Shown in pieces: positions 42,999-54,900 of a stretch of 64,000 nucleotides of DNA (positions are counted from its first letter, which is position 1; the number at the start of each line of letters is the position of its first letter). Origin of the DNA: Phenylobacterium sp. (GTDB lineage Bacteria > Pseudomonadota > Alphaproteobacteria > Caulobacterales > Caulobacteraceae); NCBI RefSeq assembly GCF_004299445.1, contig NZ_SCTC01000052.1, forward strand, positions 1 through 64,000. The letters run 5' to 3'. Made by a program: the position numbers and the translations under genes. The notes below the pieces were generated by a model that ran no database searches, was not told where the DNA came from, and saw nothing but the letters and a program-made list of their open reading frames with translations.

Positions 42999-43871
42999 AT
43001 GGTCGGAATGGCCCTGTCCGGCGATCCCGTGATGCTGCGCGGCATGGCCGCCACACTGGGCTCGTTTTCCATTCGCCTGCTGGTCGCCCTGGTGATCCTG
43101 GCCGCGACGCTCTGGCTGGCAGGGCGGCTGGGAAAACTGGCCGAGCGGGCGTTGAGCCGCCTGCCAGGCCACCATCAGCAGGCCGACCAGACGCTGGCGA
43201 TCTTCGTGTCGACGCTGGTGAAGTACGTGGTGATCGCTATCGGCCTGGTGGCGGTGCTGCAGCAGCTGGGCGTTCAGGCGACGTCGGTGCTGGCGGTGCT
43301 GGGCGCCGCCTCACTGGCCATCGGCCTGGCGTTGCAAGGGACCCTGGGCAACGTCGCCGCGGGCGTCATGATCCTCTTGCTGCGGCCCTACCGCGCCGGC
43401 GACCGTGTCGAGTTGAACGGCCGCCAGGGCAAGGTGGTGGGGATGGACCTCTTCAACACCAAGCTGCTCGATTACGACGGCCTGACCCTCTATCTCCCCA
43501 ACGGCAAGGTGTTCGGTGACATGATCGTCAACATCAGCCAGGCCGGACGACGCCGCATCGAGATCGTGTTCGGGGTCGACTACGAGGACGACCTGAACGT
43601 GGCGCTGGCCACCCTGACCCATCTGGCCGAAAGCGACCCGCGAGTTCTGAAGCAGCCTGCGCCCTGGGCCAAGGTCACCGCCATGGGCGACTCGTCGGTG
43701 AACGTCACCCTTCGCTGCTGGGCCACGCCAGACGACTGGATGGATACCCGCTTCGATCTGACCAAGCAGGCGAAGGAAGCGCTTGAGGCCCGGGGCCTGA
43801 GCTTCCCCTACCCTCACCAAGTGGTGGTTGACCGCGCCGACGTACGGCCGCAGGCGCAACGCACGGGCTAG
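42999..43871 (+). CDS. MscS-type mechanosensitive channel
   Basis: About 290 residues. Three membrane helices (about 20-45, 60-85 and 90-120) end in the pore helix region ASLAIGLALQGTLGNVAAGVMIL, followed by the beta domain (RPYRAGDRVELNGRQGKV) and a C-terminal cytoplasmic domain. It releases solutes under hypo-osmotic stress. The start is uncertain; the frame is open to 42828 and no good ribosome site is visible at 42999. Confidence 0.85.
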   Translation: MVGMALSGDPVMLRGMAATLGSFSIRLLVALVILAATLWLAGRLGKLAERALSRLPGHHQQADQTLAIFVSTLVKYVVIAIGLVAVLQQLGVQATSVLAVLGAASLAIGLALQGTLGNVAAGVMILLLRPYRAGDRVELNGRQGKVVGMDLFNTKLLDYDGLTLYLPNGKVFGDMIVNISQAGRRRIEIVFGVDYEDDLNVALATLTHLAESDPRVLKQPAPWAKVTAMGDSSVNVTLRCWATPDDWMDTRFDLTKQAKEALEARGLSFPYPHQVVVDRADVRPQAQRTG

Positions 43872-43886
43872 GAGATCGGCTCGGCG

Positions 43887-44441
43887 TCAGGCCCCGCGCC
43901 ACTGGCGGACGCGGCCGGTGTCGACATGGACGAAGTTGGAGACGGGATAGTAGCCCACCCCACCGGCGCCCAGGTCCAGCGCGGCGTCACGCAGGTTTGC
44001 GAGGTCCACCCCCGGCACGACGATGTCGACGGCCTTGCCCACCGTGTGCTGGCTATGCTCGGCCACGCCCTTCGACCGCGAGCGCAGCATCGCGTTCGTC
44101 TTCGGCGAGCGGTAGCCCGATACCACCTGGAAAGGTTGCGTCGTTTCGAGTTTCAGCTGGATCGAGTGCAGCGCGTCGAAAAGCGCTGGGTCGATGAAGG
44201 TCTGATCGCCGGTGCGCCAGTCGCGCATGACGCGGTTCGCTTCGGCGAGGGCGTCGGGCAGGTAGCTGCCGTTGGCGTAGTAGACCTCGTTGAAGGCCTC
44301 CCCCGTGTGGAGGTTGTGCAGGACCGCGCGGCGCGGTTCCCAGATGTCGAGTCGCTGAGCCCAAGCGGGGGCGGCGATCGCGGTGAGGCCGGCGGCGGCC
44401 CCAAAGGTGAGCAGCTCTCTGCGGCGGACGAGGTTCGGCAT
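43887..44441 (-). CDS. DUF882/peptidase M15-like exported protein
   Basis: A 184-residue protein with a twin-Arg-like signal (RRRELLTFGAAAGLTAIAA). The domain has SGYRSPKTN, HSQHTVGKAVDI and FVHVDTGRVR, which carry the zinc ligands His, Asp and His of M15-type peptidases. Family members act on peptidoglycan in the periplasm. Start at 44441 has GGAGG upstream. It is convergent with the MscS gene. Confidence 0.85.
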   Translation of the reverse strand: MPNLVRRRELLTFGAAAGLTAIAAPAWAQRLDIWEPRRAVLHNLHTGEAFNEVYYANGSYLPDALAEANRVMRDWRTGDQTFIDPALFDALHSIQLKLETTQPFQVVSGYRSPKTNAMLRSRSKGVAEHSQHTVGKAVDIVVPGVDLANLRDAALDLGAGGVGYYPVSNFVHVDTGRVRQWRGA

Positions 44442-44661
44442 AGCGCCTCCAGGCCGTCGAAACGAAGGCGGCAAGATGGCGGGCCAATCGTTAACGTCAA
44501 CCCTATAGCCGACAGGGTGCGACCGACGGTCGCCGGCAGCTTAGGCCTTGAGCGGCGGCGAGCGTTCGCGGACAGTCCCGTCGAGCCGGTGCGTGAGAGA
44601 CGCCGGCCTGGGAGGTTTCCTCAATGCCCATGCGCCCGTCCGCCGCACCACGCGGCCGCCG

Positions 44662-45978
44662 ATGACCGCGGCCGCCTCTCCGGTCTCGTCGCCTGCCACG
44701 CTGCGCAAGGTGGTGGCCGCCAGCATGATCGGCACCACCATCGAGTGGTACGATTTCTTTCTCTACGGCACCGCCGCGGCGCTGGTGTTCAACAAGCTGT
44801 TCTTCCCAGCCTCCGAGCCGCTGGTCGGTACGATGCTGGCGTTCGCGACCTATGCGCTGGGCTTTGTCGCCCGGCCCTTGGGCGGCGTGATCTTTGGCCA
44901 CTACGGCGACCGGATCGGGCGCAAGCGGCTCCTGATGCTGAGCCTGATCCTGATGGGCGTGGCGACGGTGCTGATCGGTTGCCTGCCCACCTTCGATCAG
45001 GTGGGGCTCCTGGCGCCTGTCCTGCTGATCGTCCTGCGCCTGGTGCAGGGCTTCGCTGTGGGGGGCGAGTGGGGCGGCGCAGTGCTGATCGTGGCCGAGC
45101 ATGGCGACGCCGCCCGCCGCGGCTTCTGGACCAGCTTCCCACAGGCCGGCGTGGCGGCCGGCAGCCTGCTGGCTTCGGGCCTGCTGGCGGTGATGGCGGC
45201 GCTGCAGACCGAGGCCGACTTCCTGGCCTGGGGCTGGCGCGTGCCGTTCCTGTTGTCGGCGGTGCTGATCGGGGTGGGCTGGTGGATCCGCGCGACGGTC
45301 GACGAGAGCCCGACGTTCAAGGCCGTGGCGGCCGAGGTCCAGGCCCTGCCCAAGGCTCCGGCCCTGGAGGCCATCCGCAAGCGGCCCCTGCGCCTGCTGA
45401 TCGGCGGCGGGCTCAAGTTCGCCGAGAACATCAGCTACTACATCGTCTCGGTGTTCACGATCACCTACGTGACCCAGGCCGTGGGGCTGTCGCGGCAGGT
45501 GGCCTTGAACGCCATCCTCGTCGCCTCTGCCCTCCACGTGATCCTCATCCCGGCCTTCGGCTGGCTCTCGGACAGGATCGGTCGGCGGCCGGTCTACGCC
45601 TTCGGCGCGTTCGGGATGATGCTGTGGGCGTTCGCGTTCTTCCGCCTGCTCGACACGGCCGACCCGACGATGATCGTCGCCGCCTGCTGCGGCGCCCTGG
45701 TGTTCCATGCGGCGATGTACGGCGGACAGGCGGCGTTCCTGGCCGAGATGTTCCCGACGCGATACCGTTACTCGGGCGTCTCGCTGGCCTACCAGGCCAC
45801 TTCGATCTTCGCGGGCTCGCTGGCGCCGCTGATCGCAGCCGCGCTGCTGGCGGCCACGGGTTCCGGCTTCCCGATCGCTCTCTACGTCGCAGCCGCCTCG
45901 CTGGTCACAGGCATCGCCGCCCTCGCCGCGCGGGAGACGCGCGGCAAGAGCTTCGACGAGATCGACGCCGAGGCGTAG
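44662..45978 (+). CDS. MFS transporter, metabolite:H+ symporter type
   Basis: A 438-residue, twelve-helix transporter from the ATG at 44662; the frame is open to 44548. The motif IGTTIEWYDFFLYG and loop 2-3 sequence GHYGDRIGRKRLL are diagnostic of the MHS family (ProP, ShiA, KgtP relatives). Substrate is probably a carboxylate or osmolyte and cannot be fixed from sequence. Confidence 0.87.
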   Translation: MTAAASPVSSPATLRKVVAASMIGTTIEWYDFFLYGTAAALVFNKLFFPASEPLVGTMLAFATYALGFVARPLGGVIFGHYGDRIGRKRLLMLSLILMGVATVLIGCLPTFDQVGLLAPVLLIVLRLVQGFAVGGEWGGAVLIVAEHGDAARRGFWTSFPQAGVAAGSLLASGLLAVMAALQTEADFLAWGWRVPFLLSAVLIGVGWWIRATVDESPTFKAVAAEVQALPKAPALEAIRKRPLRLLIGGGLKFAENISYYIVSVFTITYVTQAVGLSRQVALNAILVASALHVILIPAFGWLSDRIGRRPVYAFGAFGMMLWAFAFFRLLDTADPTMIVAACCGALVFHAAMYGGQAAFLAEMFPTRYRYSGVSLAYQATSIFAGSLAPLIAAALLAATGSGFPIALYVAAASLVTGIAALAARETRGKSFDEIDAEA

Positions 45979-45986
45979 ACCCGGGG

Positions 45987-46169
45987 CTATTTCTTCAGCA
46001 CGTCCCGGGCGGCGTCCTTCAGGGCGCCCACGCCCTTCTGAACCTTGCCTTCGACGCGGTCGGCGGCGCCGTCGGCCTGCAGGTCACGATCACCCGTGGC
46101 CTTGCCGGCCGCTTCCTTGATCGAGCCCTTGATGTCCTTCGCGGCGCCCTTGGCTTCGTCCTTGTGCAT
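45987..46169 (-). CDS. CsbD family stress protein
   Basis: A 60-residue hydrophilic protein, with AAGGA before the ATG at 46169. The repeated Lys/Asp/Ala pattern (KGAAKDIKGSIKEAAGKATGD) is that of CsbD-like general stress proteins. An upstream in-frame start at 46202 is less likely. Function unknown. Confidence 0.85.
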   Translation of the reverse strand: MHKDEAKGAAKDIKGSIKEAAGKATGDRDLQADGAADRVEGKVQKGVGALKDAARDVLKK

Positions 46170-46225
46170 GGCTTGGTCCTTCCGATTGATCAGGAAGGCC
46201 ATACGCGGGGCGCGCGGAAGGGTTC

Positions 46226-46819
46226 CTAGGCGGCGGCCCGCGACGTGCGATCCAGCAGCGCCTCGAAGGCGGCCTGGGCCGACCGGCGGGCGTCTGCGTC
46301 GCCCATCATGCGGCGCGCGTCCGACTGGCCCAGGACGAAGCTCTTCATCTGGAAGTAGGCCGCCTGGGCCTCGCGATCCGAGAGCGGCGGGTCACGCAAC
46401 GACAGGAACTCGCGCGTCACGGTCTTGCGGAAGCCCTGCAACTGCTTGTGCAGCAGGTCGCGCGGCGGGCCCGGCTGGTCGTCCAGCTCGACCGACAGCT
46501 GCATGATCGGGCATCCGCTTTCGGCCCAGTCGTCCTCGCACCACTGCAGCCAGCGCTCGAAGATCTTCTCCAGCCGCGGGCGACCGGGGGGCAGTTGCGA
46601 CGCCGGAAGCCTGATGAGCTCGCTGAAGCGGTCCGTGACCATCTGCACCACGGCCAGGTGCATGTCTTCCTTGGACTCGAAGTGCTTGAAAAGTCCGCTC
46701 TTGGACAGGCCGACGGCCTCGGCCACGTCGTTCAGGCTTACGCCCGTGAGGCCACGCAGCGCCGCCTGGCGCGTCGCCTCTTCGAGGATGCGGGCCTTCG
46801 TCGCTTCGCCTTTTTTCAA
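46226..46819 (-). CDS. TetR family repressor
   Basis: A 197-residue regulator from a TTG at 46819 with GGGAGG about ten bases upstream; no ATG fits. Helix-turn-helix: VSLNDVAEAVGLSKSGLFKHF. The C-terminal domain has SGCPIMQL, typical of the TetR_C_11/YxaF-like group. It is divergent from a small secreted-protein gene; a pair of direct repeats between them is the likely operator. Confidence 0.82.
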   Translation of the reverse strand: MKKGEATKARILEEATRQAALRGLTGVSLNDVAEAVGLSKSGLFKHFESKEDMHLAVVQMVTDRFSELIRLPASQLPPGRPRLEKIFERWLQWCEDDWAESGCPIMQLSVELDDQPGPPRDLLHKQLQGFRKTVTREFLSLRDPPLSDREAQAAYFQMKSFVLGQSDARRMMGDADARRSAQAAFEALLDRTSRAAA

Positions 46820-46848
46820 TACGGCCAAGCCTCCCTGCTTGACAAAGT

Positions 46849-46895
46849 GACCGATCGTGCCCTTTTTGGAGCTTAGCGACCGGTCGTGCTCTTTT
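46849..46895. promoter_or_regulatory. Direct-repeat operator between tetR and secreted gene
   Basis: GACCGATCGTGCCCTTTT (from 46849) and GACCGGTCGTGCTCTTTT (from 46878) are 18-base direct repeats differing at two positions, spaced 29 bases apart. Each includes a small palindrome (CGATCG or ACCGGT). They probably bind the adjacent TetR protein. Confidence 0.55.
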
Positions 46896-46915
46896 CTACC
46901 GAAAGGAACACGAGA

Positions 46916-47263
46916 ATGCAAAACTTCAGGTGTGTGAGCGCGATTGCGGCGATGGCCGTGTTCGCGGCGGGCGGCGCCTTCGCCCAGACGACGGGATACA
47001 AGGGCGAAGCCCGGCTGGCGAACCCGGCGACGGCGCCAGTCCAGCAGACCATCGCCGGGGTGGCCTGGCGCTGCGACGGCGACGCCTGCCAGGGTGAGGC
47101 GGCGCGCAAGAACAACGTCGACGGCGTGGTGCGCGAGTGCCGGAAGGTGGTGGCCGTGATCGGCCCCGTGGCCAGCTACAAGTCGGGCGCCCGCGAACTG
47201 ACCGACGGCCAGATCCGCGCCTGCAACAGGGGTGCGATCCAGGTGCAGACCGCCCGCAACTGA
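46916..47263 (+). CDS. Small secreted Cys-rich protein
   Basis: A 115-residue protein with a signal peptide (AFA-Q) and four Cys residues in the mature part (WRCDGDAC, VRECRK and RACNRG), suggesting two disulfides. AAAGGA lies eight bases before the ATG. It resembles small secreted proteins common in Caulobacteraceae, with no known function. It is probably controlled by the divergent TetR. Confidence 0.65.
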   Translation: MQNFRCVSAIAAMAVFAAGGAFAQTTGYKGEARLANPATAPVQQTIAGVAWRCDGDACQGEAARKNNVDGVVRECRKVVAVIGPVASYKSGARELTDGQIRACNRGAIQVQTARN

Positions 47264-47426
47264 ACGCTCTATCGGCGCGTCCTTGAGGCGGCGAACGGCT
47301 TCCAATTCGCCTGAGGACGGGCGCACAGGTCCTCCCCTCGGCGCGGCGCTTTCGTTCTCGGCCGGCCAAGGGATCACTCGCGGGGGAGGCGCTGGCCGCC
47401 TCTCCCGCGGTCTTTTCGGCGAGCCG

Positions 47427-49823
47427 CTACGCTTCGGGCTTTTGGTCCCGCGCCCGGCGCGCCTCTTCCAGTCGCACCACGCTGGCCCGCGGCCGGGCGA
47501 GCAGCTTGGCGATCGAACGGTTGAGGTCCGCCAGCCTGTAGGGCTTCCGAAGGATCGGGAACTCGGCGCCGATGCGTGCGGCGGCTTCGCTGTAGCCCGT
47601 GGCCAGCAACACGGGCGTCGCGGGGGATCGCACGCGGATTTTGCGGGCCATCTCCAGCCCGTCCATCTCGCCGGCCATCACGATATCGCTCAGCACCAGG
47701 TCGAACGGGCCTTCCGACTCCAGCTTGCGCAGGCCCGGGAGCCCGCCCGACGCGGCGACCACCTCGTGGCCAAGCTCCTCCAGCATCCGCGCCGCCACGT
47801 CGGCGACGTCGGGGTTGTCTTCGACCAGCAGGATGCGGCCGCGGCGGCTCAACTCTGCAGCTTCGGGTTCATCCTGCGCCTGTGGCGCGCGGTCTGCGCG
47901 CGGGAGATAGAGAGTGAAGGCTGCGCCAGCGCCCAGCTGACTTGCGACGGTCACCTGGCCGCCTGACTGCTGGGCGAAGCCATAGACCTGGCTCAGGCCA
48001 AGGCCCGTGCCCTTGTCCACATCCTTGGTGGTGAAGAACGGGTCGAAGATGCGCGGCAGGATGTCGGGCGGGATGCCCGAGCCGGTGTCTTCCACGGACA
48101 GCGCCACGAAGTCGCCCTGCAGACGGTCCGGCGTCTCGGTCCCGTTCAGCGAGCGGTTCTGGGCGCGCAGCTGAATGGCCCCGCCCCTGGGCATCGCGTC
48201 TCGCGCGTTCACGGTCAGGTTCAGGACGGCCAGTTCGAACTCGCCGATATCGACGGCGATCGGCCAGAGGTCGCCGGGCAGGTCCATCTCAAGCTGGATG
48301 CTGCGCGGCAGGCTGGCCGAAAGCAGCTCGCTCAGTCCCGTCGCCCGGTCGGAAAGCGACACGGGCGCCGGCGACAGCCGCTGGCGGCGCGAGAAGGACA
48401 GGAGGTGGCGCGTCAGCTCCTCGCCCCGGCGCGCGGACGCCTCCACGGCATCCAGGGCGCGCAGCGACCGCGGGTCGTCCTTGAGGTGGCGGCGCAACAG
48501 CTGGGCCTGGCCGCTGACCACCATCAGCAGATTGTTGAAGTCATGGGCCACCCCGCCGGTCAGCTTGCCCAACGCCTCGAGCTTCTGACTCTGCGCCAAC
48601 TGCTCGTGCGCCCGCTGCAGGTCCAGCTGGGCGCGGCGCTTGTCGGTGATGTCGCGGGTGATCTTGGCGAAGCCGATGAGGGCGCCGCCCTCTTCGCGGA
48701 TCGCGTCGATGATCACCGACGCCCAGAACAGGCTGCCGTCCTTGCGCACCCGCCAGCCCTCGGCCTCGTAGCGGCCCTGGTCGGCGGCGGTCTTGAGCGC
48801 CCGCAGCGGCGTGCCGACCGCCCGGTCGTCGCGGGTGTAGAAGATCGAGAAGTGCCGGCCCACGATCTCGTCGGCCGCATAACCCTTGATGTGCTGGGCG
48901 CCCGTGTTCCAGTTGGCCACCACCCCGTTCGGATCCAGCATGTAGATCGCGTAGTCGGTCACCCCCGACACCAGGGTGCGGAACTGCCGCTCGCTCTGGA
49001 TCAGGGCTTCCTGCGCCGCCTTCTTCGCCGAGACGTCGCGCGTGATCTTGGCGAAGCCGATGAAGCGGTCGTCCTCGTCATAGATGGGATCGATCACCAC
49101 TGAGGCCCAGAAGCGCCGCCCGTCCTTGCACACGCGCCAGCCCTCGGCGTCGAAGCGACCATCGCGGAGCGCCGTTTCCAGCGCCCGGGCGGGCGCCCCG
49201 GCCTGGCGATCCTTGGCCGTGTAGAAGACGCTGAAATGCCGACCGATGATCTCGCCGTCGGCGTACCCATTGATCTGCTGGGCGCCGCGGTTCCATTTGG
49301 TCACGACGCCGTTCGGATCGAGCATGACGATGGCGTAGTCGGTGATCCCCCCCACCAGCAATCGGAACCGGCGTTCGCTCTGGGCCAGGGCCAGTTGCGC
49401 GTCGCGTTCGGCCGTCATGTCACGCGTCACCATCGCGTAGCCGATCAGCTCGCCATCTTCGGCCCGGACCGCGTACAGGGTGTCGACGGCCCAGAACCGC
49501 GTGCCGTCCTTGCGGACCCGCCACCCTTCAGCCTGAACCCGGTCCTCGGCAGCAGCCGTAGCCAGCAGCCTCTCCGGAGCGCCGACCGCGCGATCCTCGG
49601 GCGTGAAGAACATCGAGATGTGCCGTCCCTCGACCTCGGCCGGGGCATAGCCCTTCAGCCGCGCGGCGCCGGTGTTCCAGGTGACCACGCAGCCGTCGGG
49701 ATCCAGCAGGTGGATAGCGTGGTCGGTCACAGCGTCGACCAGGCCGCGCAGCACGCTGTCGGCCGTCTTGTCGATACGCACGCCCGGCGGGTAGCCCGTC
49801 GGCGGCTTGTCCTTGGCCCGCAC
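47427..49823 (-). CDS. Hybrid sensor kinase with three PAS domains
   Basis: A 798-residue cytosolic hybrid kinase from a GTG at 49823 with GAGGGGAA upstream. Three PAS domains at about residues 25-140, 150-265 and 272-390 are near copies (each has LDP-GxVxxWN and GRHxSxFxT). A His box [17 protein letters not shown], ATPase motifs ([16 protein letters not shown]) and a C-terminal receiver with Asp in [12 protein letters not shown] follow. No membrane helix is seen. Such kinases sense redox, oxygen or light through PAS ligands; the ligand is unknown. Confidence 0.9.
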   Translation of the reverse strand: MRAKDKPPTGYPPGVRIDKTADSVLRGLVDAVTDHAIHLLDPDGCVVTWNTGAARLKGYAPAEVEGRHISMFFTPEDRAVGAPERLLATAAAEDRVQAEGWRVRKDGTRFWAVDTLYAVRAEDGELIGYAMVTRDMTAERDAQLALAQSERRFRLLVGGITDYAIVMLDPNGVVTKWNRGAQQINGYADGEIIGRHFSVFYTAKDRQAGAPARALETALRDGRFDAEGWRVCKDGRRFWASVVIDPIYDEDDRFIGFAKITRDVSAKKAAQEALIQSERQFRTLVSGVTDYAIYMLDPNGVVANWNTGAQHIKGYAADEIVGRHFSIFYTRDDRAVGTPLRALKTAADQGRYEAEGWRVRKDGSLFWASVIIDAIREEGGALIGFAKITRDITDKRRAQLDLQRAHEQLAQSQKLEALGKLTGGVAHDFNNLLMVVSGQAQLLRRHLKDDPRSLRALDAVEASARRGEELTRHLLSFSRRQRLSPAPVSLSDRATGLSELLSASLPRSIQLEMDLPGDLWPIAVDIGEFELAVLNLTVNARDAMPRGGAIQLRAQNRSLNGTETPDRLQGDFVALSVEDTGSGIPPDILPRIFDPFFTTKDVDKGTGLGLSQVYGFAQQSGGQVTVASQLGAGAAFTLYLPRADRAPQAQDEPEAAELSRRGRILLVEDNPDVADVAARMLEELGHEVVAASGGLPGLRKLESEGPFDLVLSDIVMAGEMDGLEMARKIRVRSPATPVLLATGYSEAAARIGAEFPILRKPYRLADLNRSIAKLLARPRASVVRLEEARRARDQKPEA

Positions 49824-49958
49824 CAGCGAGTTCCCCTCACACCCCTCATGCGGCCAACGCGCGGATTGGCGCAGGGTTCCGCCGTTGCACGCCGGCCTCC
49901 TCGCCGCTATCTGCTCGCCCGACTTTCCCGACACACCGACCAGCGAGCAGCACGCCCC

Positions 49959-51623
<1,665 letters not shown>

Positions 51624-51777
51624 GGCCCCCGGCCGTTGCAAGCAAGGGGTGTCGGCGTGCAGCTCAGCTCGCTGACGCCGGGCTGGATCTTCGGGGCATA
51701 ACCTCAGCTTAACAGCCTGCGATTGACCTTATGGCGTGCCGGGGCCAGCCTCGGCGCACACCTGAGGGGTCCAGCAC

Positions 51778-52965
51778 ATGCCTGCGTTCAACGGCGGCGA
51801 CAGCGCGGATGTATTTGTCGGCGACGGTTCGCCCGACACATTCATCGGGGCGGCGGGCGGCGACACGATCACGGGCGGCGTCGGCTTCGACCTGTTCGTC
51901 ATCGACAACGGCCACAGCCCTGCGGCGACCGCCATCAGCACGCCGGCGGCGATCGACGTTATTACCGACTGGAGCAGCAAGGACCGGATTCTCTTCGTCG
52001 GGGCGAACCCGGCGGTGTTCGGCTCGGTCGGACAGGGCGTCGCCGACAGCTACGAGGAGGCCTACAATCAAGCGGTCGCGGCCTTCGGCGGCCAGGGCCG
52101 CGAGTACTTCGCCGCCAGCGTGGGCGCCGATGTCTTCATGTTCGCGATCCGCACCGGCCAGGCGGTGAAGCTGCTGAACGCCAACCTGGCCGACGTACAG
52201 CGCATCAACTTCGTCACCGGATCGCTCTCGGGCGGCCTCGTGGAAACGGGCTCGGAAGGTGGCGTGCTGCGCCAGCTGACCGGCGGCGCCGATCAGTTCG
52301 TAGGCGGCGCGGGCAACGACACCGTGACGGGCGGTGACGGCGGCGACACCCTAAGCGGCGGCGCGGGCGACGATCAGGTATTTGGCGGTATCGGGGCGGA
52401 CTCGATCACCGGCGGCGACGGCTCCAACTACCTGCGCGGCGATGAGGGCGACGACATCGTCACGGGCGGCGCCGGCTTCGACGACATCAACGGCAACATG
52501 GGCCGCGACACGCTCTCCGGCGGCGCTGGGAACGACTGGGTCGTGGGCGGGAAGGACGACGACATCCTGTTCGGCGAGTCCGGCAATGACCTCGTCTACG
52601 GCAACATCGGCAACGACACCGTGGGCGGCGGCGTCGGCGACGACATCGTGCGCGGCGGCCAGGGCGACGACCTTGTCCGCGGCGACGACGGCCGCGATAC
52701 CCTCTCGGGCGACCTGGGCAACGATACCCTGGACGGCGGCCTCGGCGCGGACCTGTTCCTGTCGTTTGCGACGACGGGCGTCGACAAGATCATCGGCTTC
52801 AACGCCGGCGAAGGCGACCGACTGCAGCTGGAGCCCGGGACGACGTTCACCGTCATTCAGGAGGGCGCCGACGTGATCGTGAACCTCGGCTTCACCAACC
52901 GTATCATCGTCGAAGGCGTGCAGCTTTCGCTGTTGCCGGACGGCTGGATCTACGTCGCGGGCTGA
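51778..52965 (+). CDS. RTX calcium-binding secreted protein
   Basis: A 395-residue protein. Residues about 165-325 carry some eighteen RTX nonapeptides (GGxGxDxxx, e.g. GGAGNDTVTGG), which bind Ca2+ and fold outside the cell. The N-terminal region starts with similar GGDSADVFVG repeats and a domain of about 120 residues that I do not recognise. There is no signal peptide; the C-terminal part fits a type I secretion signal. No export genes are adjacent. Confidence 0.85.
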   Translation: MPAFNGGDSADVFVGDGSPDTFIGAAGGDTITGGVGFDLFVIDNGHSPAATAISTPAAIDVITDWSSKDRILFVGANPAVFGSVGQGVADSYEEAYNQAVAAFGGQGREYFAASVGADVFMFAIRTGQAVKLLNANLADVQRINFVTGSLSGGLVETGSEGGVLRQLTGGADQFVGGAGNDTVTGGDGGDTLSGGAGDDQVFGGIGADSITGGDGSNYLRGDEGDDIVTGGAGFDDINGNMGRDTLSGGAGNDWVVGGKDDDILFGESGNDLVYGNIGNDTVGGGVGDDIVRGGQGDDLVRGDDGRDTLSGDLGNDTLDGGLGADLFLSFATTGVDKIIGFNAGEGDRLQLEPGTTFTVIQEGADVIVNLGFTNRIIVEGVQLSLLPDGWIYVAG

Positions 52966-54215
52966 TCGGCCGGCCCGTCCGGCATGTCGCGCAGGCGCCG
53001 GAGCGGACCCGGCAATGACAGCAATGGCGCGGCCGCAAGCCCCGCGACGCCGACCCAGATCGCGCCGCGCACGCCGATGACCTCGCCCAGCATTCCGCCC
53101 AGCAGCGCGCCGAGCACGACCAGCCCGCCGGTCGCGGCCTTGTAGGCCGCGTTCACTCGTCCCAGCACCTGGACCGGCATCACGGTCTGGATCAGCGTTG
53201 TCCCCAGGATCATGGTGGTGACGCCCAGCAGGTCGCCCAGGATCTGCGACGTCACCAGGAAAACCATTCCCGCGCCCGGGTTCGGCGGCGAGAGCGGGAT
53301 GATGGCGACCGACAGCGCCACCAGCACCTGGGCCCCCACGAAGGTGGGCCCGACGCCCAAGCGCCGTGACGCCGGTCCGGCGACCGCCGCCCCCGCCAGC
53401 GCGCCCACGCCGCCCGCCGCGATGGTCAGGCCCAATAGCGCCGGCGTGAGGCCGACCACCTCGACGCAGAACAGAATGTAGAGCGCGCTGAAGAACCCGC
53501 CGCCCAGCGACTGCATCCATGAGCTCAGGAACACCGGCCGCACCAGCGGATCGCGCAGCGCCACACCGAAGCCCAGCCGCACGTCGTCCGCCCAGCGCGC
53601 GTGCGCTTCGGGATGCGGCGCGGCTTCCGTCCTGCGGATGCCGAACAGGAAGCCCGCCGAGACCAGGTAGGTGACAGCGTTCGCGGCGATCGCGAGGGGC
53701 GCGGCCAACCCCTGAAACAGCACGCCCGCCAGCGCCGGGCCGCCGATTTCGGCCACGGATTCCGTCGCCGAGAAGCTGGCGTTGGCGCGCCCGATCTGCT
53801 CGCGCGCCACCAGCGACGGCAGATAGGCGTGGTCGGCGATCTCGAACAACACGCTGGCCGCTCCGACCAGGGCTGCGGCGATGTAGAGCTGCGGCAACGT
53901 GAGCACGCCCAGCAGCGCCGCGATCGGGATCGTGGCGAGCACGGCGGCGCGAACCAGGTCGGCGGCCATCATGATCCCGCGCCGACGGCTGCGGTCGACA
54001 AATCCGCCGGCCGCGAGCCCAACCAACAACGCCGGTCCGTGCGAGATGGCGGCCAGCAGGCCGACCTGTCCGGGTGAAGCCCCGAGGCTCAGCACGGCGG
54101 CGAGAGGCAGGCCCTCTCGCGTGATGCGGGCTCCGAAGGCCGAGACGCTCTGGGCCATCCAGAGGCGGGCGAAGTCGCGGTCGCGCCAAAGGGCGTCGGG
54201 CGGAGATTGGGACAT
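52950..54215 (-). CDS. MFS transporter, MFS_3/enterobactin-exporter-like
   Basis: A 421-residue, twelve-helix transporter. The start FARLWMAQSVSAFGARITREGLPLAAVL and loop GGFVDRSRRRGIMMAADLVRAA are typical of EntS-type and macrolide exporters. Substrate unknown. The start at 54215 was chosen over 54308 because the hydrophobic core follows directly. It is convergent with the RTX gene, with a 16-base overlap. Confidence 0.82.
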   Translation of the reverse strand: MSQSPPDALWRDRDFARLWMAQSVSAFGARITREGLPLAAVLSLGASPGQVGLLAAISHGPALLVGLAAGGFVDRSRRRGIMMAADLVRAAVLATIPIAALLGVLTLPQLYIAAALVGAASVLFEIADHAYLPSLVAREQIGRANASFSATESVAEIGGPALAGVLFQGLAAPLAIAANAVTYLVSAGFLFGIRRTEAAPHPEAHARWADDVRLGFGVALRDPLVRPVFLSSWMQSLGGGFFSALYILFCVEVVGLTPALLGLTIAAGGVGALAGAAVAGPASRRLGVGPTFVGAQVLVALSVAIIPLSPPNPGAGMVFLVTSQILGDLLGVTTMILGTTLIQTVMPVQVLGRVNAAYKAATGGLVVLGALLGGMLGEVIGVRGAIWVGVAGLAAAPLLSLPGPLRRLRDMPDGPADQPAT

Positions 54216-54341
54216 GGGACACAGGGATCGCGGCGGCCATACGGCCAGGGCCACGCGACGAGGCGTGGGACGAGGTGAGCCGATTTCAGGGCCGCCGCGC
54301 GGGCTCACCGGGCCGGTTTAACGCCGGGCGACCCTTCGACG

Positions 54342-54845
54342 TCAAGCTTGGGCGAGGAAGGCGGAGATCTCGCGGTCGCTCCGCAGACGCACGATCCGGG
54401 CGCGGCCGCCGTGCTCGGCCAGGGCGCGTTCCAGGCGCGGCCGGACCTCGCGATTGTAGGCGAGGATGAAGTGATAGAACTTCAGGTCTATGGTCTCGCG
54501 GCAGCCATCGGCCATGTCGGGCCGGGTCCCGTCGCGGTACTGGACCACGCGCCAGATCGCCCGCGCCAGGCACAGCCAGGGCGGCAGATCCAGCCAGATG
54601 ATCGTGTCGGCCGCCGGCATCCGCAGATGCCAGGAGCCGCCGAAATTGCCGTCGCTGATCCAGGCTTCTCGCGCCTGGTAGTCCAGGATCAGGGCGTTGA
54701 ACTCGTCGTCGTCGCGCTCGGTCCAGCCCGGCTTCCAGAACAATACATCCAGGTGAATGACCGGCAGGCCCAGCTTGTCGCCCAGCCGCCGCGCCAGGGT
54801 CGACTTGCCCGCGCCCGAGTTCCCGATGATCAGCACCCGGCGCAT
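54342..54845 (-). CDS. P-loop kinase-like protein (FlaR-like)
   Basis: A 167-residue nucleotide-binding protein. Walker A is GNSGAGKST at residues 8-16, followed by HLDVLFWKPGW, ISDGNFGGSW and IIWLDLPPW, a pattern of adenylate-kinase-related topology proteins once called FlaR. Substrate unknown. The ATG at 54845 follows GAAGGGGG. It is divergent from the metF operon regulator. Confidence 0.82.
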   Translation of the reverse strand: MRRVLIIGNSGAGKSTLARRLGDKLGLPVIHLDVLFWKPGWTERDDDEFNALILDYQAREAWISDGNFGGSWHLRMPAADTIIWLDLPPWLCLARAIWRVVQYRDGTRPDMADGCRETIDLKFYHFILAYNREVRPRLERALAEHGGRARIVRLRSDREISAFLAQA

Positions 54846-54900
54846 GGCGGCCCCCTTCGGAACCTGGCTATATTCGTGTGCCGGCGTCACGGCCATTCAC

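Noticed and set aside
52270..52770. Repetitive DNA resembling an array
   Set aside because: The repeats are degenerate GGxGxD codons of the RTX gene. No identical repeats with unique spacers exist, so it is not a CRISPR array. None was seen elsewhere.
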